From Aplidium turbinatum (lineage: Eukaryota > Chordata > Ascidiacea > Aplousobranchia > Polyclinidae): a stretch of DNA of 64,000 bases. Within the stretch, counting starts at the first letter, position 1. Every line of letters begins with the position of its first letter. The DNA lies in the NCBI GenBank assembly GCA_918807975.1, contig OU964921.1:25942498-26006497 (forward strand). The letters run 5' to 3'. Shown in pieces: positions 55,957 through 64,000 of this stretch. Made by a program: the position numbers and the translations under genes. Under the pieces are notes generated by a model. The model had not been told where the DNA came from. It saw only the letters and a list, made by a program, of their open reading frames with translations, and did not search any database.

Positions 55957-56780
55957 GGACGTGCAGTCAGGGGAGGCAGGTGAGGCACTGCCTCACCTGC
56001 CTACATCTGGCAAAGCAAAAGTTGTATCAATGAGATAGTTATCACAGAATAAATATTATTTACTAAAAGTTGTAAAAATTGCACGTTTTTAGGTGCTTTA
56101 ATGTGTGTGAATTGCTGTAGTCGTGCTTCCTTTGCCCAAATTTCACGTTTCTATAACCGAACTGTGCTTTATTTTTTTCTGTTTCTGTGGCGATATTCAT
56201 ATCAAGCGTTCATGTGGTCAAAAGCATTGAAATACGCGAGGAGAGGCAGAGCCAAGCTGTGCCTCACTTCAGATCAGAAAACTTCCATACACTGCATTAT
56301 GCGTGCCTTTTTCTTTCGCAATGTCTCCCAGAAATCAACATGAACGATTTAGCTATGATTTGAGGCATGCCTCAAATGTGACGTCACAGCTATGAAACCT
56401 TTTTCGTCAAGCTGAAACGCCCGCAAACTCGTGTATGTTATTCTTGCAGTGTAAAGGACTGTTTCTTATAAAATTTAACTAAAATGGAAGATTTAGTATC
56501 TAAGCTGAGAGATTTTTCAAAACTAAACTTTCCATCTAAAGTTGAAGTCATAAATAAAGGAAGACTTGTTCCAGATTTAAAAGGTTTGCATCAGACGACT
56601 GGATAAAAAAATAACTCGCAACTTTCAAAGAGATTGGTAGGCTATTAAAAAAAGGAGTGGCTGTGCTTTAAAAAATCGCCTATTCTGCTTTCCCTGTCTC
56701 TTGTTTTCAATATCTAGTGATAATGTTTGGACTGAAGAAGGGATTTCTACAACAAAGTCACAGATGTTTTTGTCCTAAAG
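55957..56780 (+). mobile_element. hAT-8, 5' part, ZMYM1-like
   Basis: The left end CAGGGACGTGCAGTCAGGGG is followed by AGGCAGGTGAGGCACTGCCT, a palindromic subterminal motif widespread in hAT elements. The transposase N-terminus starts near 56483. The element is cut by hAT-7 at 56781; its downstream part was not found. Confidence 0.75.
56483..56780 (+). pseudogene. hAT-8 transposase N-terminal zinc finger (TTF-like)
   Basis: ATG at 56483 opens MEDLVSKLRDFSKLNFPSKV, EVINKGRLVPDLKGLHQTTG. Further bases encode RSGCALKNRLFCFPCLLF and SDNVWTEEGIST in other frames. This corresponds to the TTF-type zinc finger of ZMYM1-like hATs (KGRPTPxL ... W ... LFCFPCLLF ... WxxxG). Stops and frameshifts make it inactive. 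Confidence 0.7.
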
Positions 56781-56814
56781 CAGGGGTTCCCAACCGGTGG
56801 TACGCGTACCACTA

Positions 56815-58145
56815 GTGGAAAGGAAGGTGATTTGATACTTTTGACCTTATGAACTTTAAGTTGCAAACCGCCTGGCCGAGAAATCTACTTTAAGGCTTCT
56901 TGAAAGTAGTCTTTTTGGCAACTTTATAAATAAACTTCAACGTTCTACCTCAATTACTTTTTCTCATATTGATAATTAAAATATCTCACATACATGTATC
57001 AAATCACCTTCTTAAGAAGGTGATATGATACACTCAAAAGGTGATTTGATACAGTTGCAATCAAAGTTTAATTTTTGCTGTTACGTTATGCTTAGGCACC
57101 TGATTAATGCGCACTAAGGATTTTGAAAGGTCACACACGCTTACAATACACTTACGTAGCTAGATAGACAATTTAGGGGGGAATCAACTGTTAAGGGGGT
57201 GGGGGGATATTTTACTTAATATTGGAAATAAAAAGATTGTGTAAACATATATCGATATAGGCTCAATGCAGCCAAACAACAATGAAACGTCATTCAACAT
57301 GTCAATTGTTGAATCATATCCAAAAGCACTGTTTGGATCAGTTTGGTTTTTCTTCATGTAGCGAAGCAAAGTCATTTTATCCACACCAAACATATCGGCA
57401 GTCTTTCGATAAGACAGGTTATTCTCACGGACTTGCTTCGCAGCCTTTTCAAGAGCATCTAGTCTTGAAGAAACACAACGCTTTGTTTTTCTGACATAAG
57501 TAGAAGGCATGGTAATTTTTAACAATGTATTATTTAGACCCTACAACAACAAAATGAAGCAGATATCATATGCTGTCCGTAAGATCGCATTAAACAAAAA
57601 ACATGAGGAGTTCCAATGTTTATTGACAATGTAGCTTGCTATAAATATCAACATTTACATATTCGAAAGTTATCTAACCACCACACGGCACACACTTAAT
57701 GATTCATCTTCTTGCTAAGGAAGGTGATTTGATACAGTGTATCAAATCACCTTCTCCAAGGTGTATCAAATCACTTTCTCTGAAATTTTTATAGAAAATC
57801 GATGTTTCTGAGCTAAGACACACATTTGCAAAACGTTAACCTATATGACTTTGCAGCACGAACTAAACACTAACAACAGACCACATTTCCATGTTTCTTA
57901 AACTTCCCATGGTTTGTCTGGACGACGACAAAAAAACTCTAGGAAATTTACAAAAATCTCTAAAAACTGAGCTTCCGCCATTTACAAAGTTTTGGGAAAG
58001 ACACGAGGTTCCAAAGGTAACTCGGATGTAGTTATTTTGATTTGTCTGTCAGTTGGTGGCGGTATTTATCTTGTGTTGGTTTCGGTGAATACCCCAGAAG
58101 GACTGTATCATATCACCTTCCGTATCAAATCACCTTCCTTTCCCC
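56815..58145 (-). mobile_element. Non-autonomous pogo-like element with many copies of its end motif
   Basis: Ends GTGGAAAGGAAGGTGATTTG and (reversed) GGGGAAAGGAAGGTGATTTG, flanked by TA at 56813-56814 and 58146-58147. The core GGTGATTTGATAC recurs internally in both orientations, about ten times in clusters near 57000-57055, 57720-57775 and 58107-58137. A transposase N-terminus is retained (57184-57525). The interruption lies in hAT-7. Confidence 0.9.
57184..57525 (-). CDS. Stand-alone pogo-type HTH (pipsqueak-like) protein
   Basis: A 113-residue product: MPSTYVRKTKRCVSSRLDAL (from about residue 5) then EKAAKQVRENNLSYRKTADM, FGVDKMTLLRYMKKN. This is the N-terminal HTH of pogo/jerky transposases (V-R-K-T ... 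A-x-x-x-V ... S-x-R-x-A-A-x-x-F-x-V ... T-L-x-R-Y). No catalytic core follows; the frame continues with unrelated residues to its stop. If expressed it would be a DNA-binding domain only, which could bind the element's own repeated end motifs and act as a repressor (inference). Confidence 0.65.
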   Translation of the reverse strand: MLKITMPSTYVRKTKRCVSSRLDALEKAAKQVRENNLSYRKTADMFGVDKMTLLRYMKKNQTDPNSAFGYDSTIDMLNDVSLLFGCIEPISIYVYTIFLFPILSKISPHPLNS

Positions 58146-58560
58146 TACGCGGGAGCTTTTCAGGTGGTACGCGAGCAGCTCTCCATTGCATGCGATATGT
58201 AGTAGTATTGTCAAATAAAGTAGGCCTATTGCAACAATTACTTAATTTTGAGTTTCTAAAATATACGAATAACACTTTTATTTCTTTCCGTACTAAATTC
58301 TCTGCACTCAGTAAGCTACTTTTATTGATCTTGCTCCCTGCTGTCATTGTTATTAATACAATGCTGCTGTGCGAACTTAATGGTGTCTGTGACGAAACTA
58401 TTAGGCCTATGTGTGCAATGTCAATGGTGTCTGTGACGAAACTATTACGTGTGCAATGTGGTCTGTGCAATTGCAGAATTGCGTTTATTCTGATGTTGGT
58501 TTTCCGACGTGTAGTGGCTGAATCCTGAACAGCATTACATTTTTGTCTAAATATTTGAAA

Positions 58561-58800
58561 ATGTCGAAGCGAAAGTATAGCGCAGATTATATTAAGTATG
58601 GTGTCACTTCATTGCTATTCAACATCGTGGAGATAGCTTACCTCAGTGCGTGATCTGTATGAAAACCCTTTCAAGTGCAGCTGAAACCAAGTTTGCTTAA
58701 GCAGCATCTTGTCCAATCATGCAGATATAAGATGAATCGAGATAAGAGTTATTTTGAGCGACTTGGGGAGAACGTGAAGCTTAAACCTGATAGCTAGCTT
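58561..58800 (+). pseudogene. hAT-7 transposase N-terminus (BED finger, ZBED5/FAM200-like)
   Basis: MSKRKYSADYIKYGVTS opens at 58561; then, in changing frames, CVICMKTLSSAA, KPSLLKQHL and DKSYFERLGENVK can be read. This is a close match to the beginning of SCAND3/ZBED5/GTF2IRD2-like hAT transposases (YxxxGFTSI ... PxCVxCxxxLSxxAMKPSKLxRHL ... YFxRLxxxxK). At least three frameshifts or stops. The rest of the protein is missing. Confidence 0.8.
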
Positions 58801-59712
58801 GCATTAGCTTTGTTTAAATGATGGCACATTAGAAAATGGACAGAATAGTTCAAATATTGCAGAACTATAGATTTTTTTAATGAATTGAAATCGAGCAATT
58901 TTTCATCTGCAATAAGCTATGGCTCAAAATGCAAATGTAAAACGCATGTTTTCTGTTGAGAAAATCAAATGAACAGCAAAATGTTCATTCACTGAATCTG
59001 ACAAATAAATATGTTAGCCTATGTGTTTATTTGTCACTTTTTGCTACATAGCCCTATAATCATCTAAGACAGTGGTTTTTAACCTTTTTGGTTTGGCGGA
59101 CCCCTTTTGGTGCCTTCAAAGCGGTCGCGGTCTCGCGGACCCTTAAAAAATTTATGGCATATCTCGTCTCTTTTTTCATAAGTTTTAAAACGACAGACTT
59201 AGAAGAATCTGCTGAACTCGCGACGCACTTATGACGATTGATGACATTGACGAAGTTATATTATGAGCTATATCTTGGCACACAGGGTCAAAAATCTGTA
59301 TTCTATATGCTGATTTAATGCTTTTCTGCAAATTTTATCGCAAATGCATAGAGTTTTTGCGACCTTTACAAAGAATTTCTCTCTTTTTTCATTTGTAACT
59401 AACATTTCGTTGTAATCACAGCCATGAAAAAACCGTGAGTGCTCATAAGCTACAGACTAACGTTTCCATTTCCAAATTAACCCTACCTGTAGCCACACGG
59501 GGCTTTATGAAGACGCCCCACTCTAGTATTGAAATATTTCACAGAATGAAATATGCTAGAAATGTGCAATTTCTTGACTTTTAGTTTTTATTCGTTGCGA
59601 ATTTTCTAAACCTAAACTGGTCATGTTTCTACCTTCCTGCCATTTACAAAAAATATTTCTCAGGTGGCTAGATATTTTTGTGCAATGCTATAGCTATTAT
59701 ATATGCTAATGT

Positions 59713-60822
59713 CAGTGACGATCGGTGAGGGAAAGCAAGGAAAGCAGTGCTTACCTGAGCGAAAACTATGCAAAATATAGCCTAATGACTGAATTCTAGG
59801 TTTAACTTCTTATTATTTTTATCACGTCTATTTTAACTTGAAAATTACTGTGTTCGTGACTAGAATTACTCGTAACGCTTGTGAGTAGTCTAAGTCCTCA
59901 CCAAACCGCATGTCTTGCCTATAAATGCCAATTAACGCAAACGCTCCTGTCAGAAACAACCACTGAGGCTTCAGGAAAATCAACTTGCAAAGTTGCTTTC
60001 CCTACGTCCAAAAACGCCTTCGTTTTATCCAATCTTCACTCGTTTTGCAAAACGTCACCAGCTGCTTAGCCAATCAGATGTGTTATGGTTAGAGTTGCTT
60101 TCCTAGTGACGTCAATGCGGCTAGACTAACTGGTCATACGCACAGAATGGTCTCTCGTCACGATACACAGCACAGCATCATAATGGCGAAAAAATTGTTG
60201 CTATTTTTTTATGTCTCCTCGCCATGTACTTTAGCCTACTAGCTTTCATAGTCATGCCTTTGCCCTTTTTACAGCGTTCATATAACGTTACTTCGCCAAT
60301 GAACGTTCAGGTGCGGATGCAGTATTTAGTTCGTTAAGCTTCTATACGCAGGAGGCAAACTTATCCAGCTTTTTGTACAAATTGCTTGCGGTTGCAATGT
60401 TTAGGCCTAAGTGTTAGTTTTTGTAGTGTAGGCCTAACTGAATATCTGAGAATGAACATTCATGACGAATTAAATATTTAGACAACTATTATTCCATGTC
60501 TAACACTGGATTTTGGTCCTGCAACGTTAAAATTAAGATTGTTCATGACTTCTAAACATTAAATGGATGTATGATTACGACATAGGCGAAGCACAATTTG
60601 ACAGATTTTTATTTTTGATTTGGAAATGCTCTCAGAGCGCACCAAATTGGAAGTGTTTTTCAAAAATTTCTGGAGGAGGCCCCCCAGACCCCCCGCTGGA
60701 AGTGTTGCCTTCGGCAATACGTCTTCCGGCTTCGCCTGACGGTTACGCCCTTCATGCCTACTACCTTGCTGCAACATATTTCCAAGTTGCTTTTCCAACG
60801 GTTTAGCCACCGAACGTCACTG
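59713..60822. mobile_element. hAT-6, non-autonomous
   Basis: Ends CAGTGACGATCGGTGAGGG and (reversed) CAGTGACGTTCGGTGGC. Flanks GCTAATGT and TCTAATGT (7 of 8 identical). Near its right end (60625-60720) it carries the GC-rich GGAGGAGGCCCCCCAGACCC ... GCCTTCGGCAATACG module. Confidence 0.85.
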
Positions 60823-60839
60823 TCTAATGTTAGTGCAAT

Positions 60840-62237
60840 ATACAGGGTGGTCCACAAAAATGTGACACATTTCGTTTGTTCATAATTTCTACAAATCTGA
60901 AGATTTTTCAAAATCTTTTCAGCCGGAGATGGGTCATAGCTATAAGTTTTTGCCCTCAAAAGCATTTTTGAAAAAACGAACCGGTTTCTGAGTTATTTCA
61001 ATATTTGATAATATGTTCGATCCATGCTCCTCGCTGCTGAATCATCGCTGCCACTCTCACATTGAACTTGTCCATTACTCTCCCTAACATGTCCCTTAGA
61101 ATTCTTCTAATTTCTCTTCTAATGTTTTCCTTCAGTCTGTCAATGGTATCAGGATTGTCCTGGTAGACTCTATGCTTCAGATATCTCCAGAGGAAGTAGT
61201 CAGGAAAGTTAAGATCAGGTGAATATGGCGGCCAGGGGTTGTTGGTCCTCCTTGAAATCAATCGATCCCCAGGAAAGTACTGATGCAGATACTCAAGGGT
61301 ACGATTGGAGCAATGCGGTGGGGTACCATCTTGCTGGAATACAGCTGTATTCAAGTCGGTCCCCCTTCTCCTCCTTCCTGCTGGAATGAATTGTCGTCTG
61401 AGCAATTTGATGTAATGTTCAGTGTTAACAGTCACCTGGCATCCCTCGTCGTCCTCAAAAAAGTAGGGACCAAAAATGCCATTACGTCCTATTGCACACC
61501 AAACTGTGACTTTTGTTACACTCAAGGGTGCTTGCACAATGCACATGTGCATGAGGCTGTGCTTCTGCCCAAAATCTCATATTTTGTTTGTTCACATGGC
61601 CACTCAAATGGAAGTGGGCCTCGTCGCTAAAGAGAAGCACATCCAAGAGACCGGGATTGTTCTCAATCCGTTCACTGATTTGCTGACCAAATTCAAATCG
61701 TTCATCCTTGTTGGCTTGACTTTGAGTCTGAAGAAGCTGAATTTTGTATGGGAAAAGTTGCAAGTCAGCATGAATAATTCTATTGACAGAAGATCTTGAA
61801 ATCCCCACTTCCGGAGAAAGTCTTCTGGTGGATTTCCGTGGAGACTTCTCCACACGAGTTCGAACATCGTGAACTTTTTCGGGGGTTCTTGCGGTGGAAG
61901 GTGGACCACTATGGTTCTTATTGTTGTTAGTCACACTGCCAGTGTCTCTGAACTTCTCCAACAAGCGTTTGATAGTATTCCGAGACGGTGTTTTCCTTCC
62001 AGGAAAGTCATGACGAAAATGTCTCTGGGTCAAGATTACAGATTTTGTCGAAAAGTAATGTTCAATGATTTTTGTCCGCTCAGCCACTGAAAATTGATAT
62101 CCCGGCTCCATACTGCTACACATAAAACTTATAGGTTATAGCTGTACTCTATAACTAACCTGAAAATCAAGAGGTAAAATTAATTTTTATGGAAATGACA
62201 GATAAACAAAATATGTCACATTTTTGTGGACCACGTA
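60840..62237 (-). mobile_element. IS630/Tc1-mariner-superfamily transposon with DUF4817/DDE_3 transposase
   Basis: Ends ACAGGGTGGTCCACAAAAAT and (reversed) CGTGGTCCACAAAAATGTGA form a terminal inverted repeat of about 28 bp; TA flanks both ends. Unusually, a 14-bp direct repeat (AATGTTAGTGCAAT) lies immediately outside, at 60826-60839 and 62238-62251. The transposase gene fills the interior. Confidence 0.88.
60998..62123 (-). pseudogene. DDE_3 (mariner-like) transposase, one frameshift
   Basis: N-terminal part (62123-61482): a DUF4817 HTH (FSVAERTKIIEHYFSTKSVI, FRHDFPGRKTPSRNTIKRLL) and a second HTH (RRLSPEVGISRSSVNRII); then VLLFSDEAHFHLSGHVNKQN, the first catalytic D (in SDEAHF). The second part (61552-60998), in another frame, has VTVWCAIG, TAVFQQDGTPPHCS (second D) and PPYSPDLNFPDYFLW (third D). 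By my count about 42 residues separate the last two aspartates. A single frameshift near 61530 separates the parts; otherwise the reading is open. The family is common in insects and other invertebrates (often called 'Tc3-like'). Confidence 0.88.
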
Positions 62238-62909
62238 AATGTTAGTGCAATTACTTTGAAATGTAAAAACGCCTACAAATGGCTTATATTTATGAGAAAA
62301 AGTAATTTTTTGTTTAGTTTAGCATTATTTTATGTTATAATTCAAAAATTTCAATTTTGAAGCTATTTTCGGGATATTAGAATAAAAACTTATGTTTCTG
62401 ACTTTTTTCATCTCAAACAATTTATTTCAATAAATTTGTTGGGTAAAAATTTAATTTCTATACGCGCAATACACATGGCTATTATCTTGTAAAATATTTA
62501 GGCTCCATGATTTTCATAGCTCCCGTTATTAGCGATTAATTAACACGGGGCTATGATAGCTCATGACGTGCTTTCCGCGTACGAAAACAGCTCGTATTAA
62601 GATAAGGTTAAGCATTGATCAACAACCTGCTGTCTCAAAAGAATTAAGTTGAACATACACAGGCTTATGAAAAGATTTTAGTCTTTTGTATGAAATTTTT
62701 TCAGTTAGGAAGCCGAACCTTTGAAATTTCAAACGACGCACCATAGCGTTGGTGGTACAGTTTGAAAATCAATGTAAATAGCCTACACAAATAGGCTAAA
62801 GCAGAACTAATTTTTCAATGTCGTAATTTATCCATCATGCTGCAAATTCGGAAACTTTCGCGGACCCCTTAGGGGTTCATGGACCCCAGGTTAAGAACCC
62901 CTTCTAAGA

Positions 62910-63107
62910 AGATGTAAAAATTGTTTAAACGTAAAAATCCACTGGCATTTTGCTTGCTTACTAAACATGTCCTCTTTTTGGGTGATGAAAATATGGTAGG
63001 TCTAATATATATGTACACTACCAGGGAGTAAGGACTGAACCTATGCCAGTTTGTAAAAGAAAACAACTTCAAAGAAATGCAATAGCATAACCAGAGATGG
63101 GCAAAAC
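62910..63107. other. No gene recognised
   Basis: AT-rich spacer between hAT-5 and the next hAT start. Confidence 0.4.
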
Positions 63108-64000
63108 CAGGGCCTGATTAAAGCTCATGGGGGCCTGACTGCCCCGAGGCACAGCTAGGTTTAGGGGCCCCTATTGACAATCGCTTTCGACGCAATGCCA
63201 TGTAGTCTCTGCGAATGATGAAATATGGGCTAACAAATAGTTCAAGCAAAACTATAACTTCATAAATATTAATTTAGCCAATTTACCTACAACTTTCTAA
63301 CAGTATTAACACTCTTATACTTGTTACAAAAATTATTGGATGAAAAATCTCTCTAACAGATTGGAAATTGGGCCCATTTCATACTCGAAACACTAGCAAA
63401 ATATACACTTGGATTTGAACTAGCAGAGTTTATTCATGGTTCCTTGAAATCTATGGAAGTATTGACTTTTTTACGTATGATGGAAGGTTGGCATAAAGAA
63501 TAATTTGAGACTTTGAGTTATGAAACTAATCAACAATTTAAACAAATCGGTTACAATCAAAAAAGAAAACACAAACAAGACTAAAACTTCGATTAGTAGC
63601 TTACAATTAATTGTCAGCTTCCTAGAAAAGTATACGAGATTTTCCAACGAACAGTAGCCTAATCATGAAATATTATGGTTGCTGAATTTAAGAAGTGCAC
63701 AATTATTATGAACAGCAGTTGCTGTAATCTAACTGTTGAATTAACTTTTCTACATGTAATAATTTTTTAACTTTTCTACATGTAATAATTTTTTTCATAT
63801 GCAAACACCATTGGTCAATGGTCATGCTAAAAACAGTTGTTATTGAAATGGTGCATGAGTGCTGACTTATGTAGATGAAGTTTAATAACTTCATCACATG
63901 TTGCAACTACTTCACAGGAATCACAGCATACATAAGAAAATTAATATGATCTTTAACAAAACGGACCAATATTTACAGTGTAACACTAGTTAATAGGTTT
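63108..64000 (+). mobile_element. Left end of another hAT element, runs out of the window
   Basis: CAGGGCCTGATTAAAGCTCA then TGGGGGCCTGACTGCCCCGA is the typical CAGGGCCGGATTAA-type hAT end with a GC-rich subterminal block. The right end is not in the window. A 27-bp unit (AACTTTTCTACATGTAATAA) is duplicated near 63743-63797. Confidence 0.6.
63743..63797. repeat. 27-bp tandem duplication
   Basis: AACTTTTCTACATGTAATAA followed by a T run occurs twice in direct succession. No further copy was seen. Confidence 0.8.

Larger units (their letters stand above)
56781..59060 (+). mobile_element. hAT-7 (ZBED5/SCAND3-like), split by a pogo-like element
   Basis: The left end CAGGGGTTCCCAACCGGTGG then TACGCGTACC is a Charlie-type hAT terminus; its inverted subterminal partner GGGAGCTTTTCAGGTGGTAC lies at 58151, after the pogo-like insert (56815-58145). 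The transposase N-terminus begins at about 58561. The right end is not visible and the element seems cut near 59050. Confidence 0.75.
59070..62903. mobile_element. hAT-5 non-autonomous, host of two further insertions
   Basis: Ends CAGTGGTTTTTAACCTTTTT and (reversed) GGGGTTCTTAACCTGGGGTC with CGCGGACCC/GGGTCCGCG-type blocks inside both ends. Flanks ATCTAAGA and TTCTAAGA are an approximate 8-bp duplication. It contains hAT-6 (59713-60822) and a DDE_3 transposon (about 60840-62237). No own transposase gene was recognised. Confidence 0.8.

Overview
The window is repeat-dominated nuclear DNA of an animal. Evidence for a eukaryote: splice-like signals, AATAAA sites, and many DNA transposons, LINEs and Ty3/gypsy copies. 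The only clear host gene is an F-box only protein 4 (FBXO4) homologue whose C-terminal domain matches the animal family. Sequence is AT-rich overall, with GC-rich islands in a few elements, and words such as TAGGCCTAC and TAGCCTAC recur throughout. I cannot name the species; a marine invertebrate or other non-mammalian metazoan seems most likely (inference).

Layout. 0.8-2.7 kb: a P-element with near-identical terminal inverted repeats (TIRs) and a perfect 8-bp target-site duplication (TSD). 3.1-5 kb: a broken Ty3/gypsy fossil. 6.1-12.5 kb: a MULE transposase gene (minus strand) split by a hAT element (hAT-1), itself split by a second hAT (hAT-2) that holds a 280-bp MITE and a third hAT (hAT-3). 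12.5-18.2 kb: a LINE with a restriction-like endonuclease (RLE) and one uninterrupted 1479-codon ORF, whose 3' end abuts the MULE. 18.4-19.3 kb: 327-bp units, one inverted and about two direct, each direct unit carrying a recognisable type I hammerhead ribozyme. 20-24 kb: a hAT MITE and THAP-like exon remnants. 24.3-25.8 kb: FBXO4. 25.8-27.1 kb: a non-autonomous hAT next to FBXO4.

29-34.4 kb: a CR1/jockey-like LINE split by a 3.4-kb fold-back element. 37.2-40.9 kb: a second fold-back built of ~205-bp modules with a hAT inside one arm. 41.8-50.1 kb: a second gypsy fossil, split by a 5.1-kb Tigger/pogo element with a transposase and a PHD-like finger. 50.1-52.9 kb: a third fold-back with a hAT inside. 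53.5-62.9 kb: successive pogo-like, hAT and DDE_3 elements inserted into each other. 63.1 kb onward: the start of another hAT.

Most boundaries rest on TIRs and TSDs read by eye, so nesting order is well supported where a TSD is given. Standout features are the hammerhead units shared with the LINE leader, a 21-bp identity between the hammerhead 5' strand and the MULE segment beside the LINE's 3' end, and three kilobase-scale palindromes within 22 kb.
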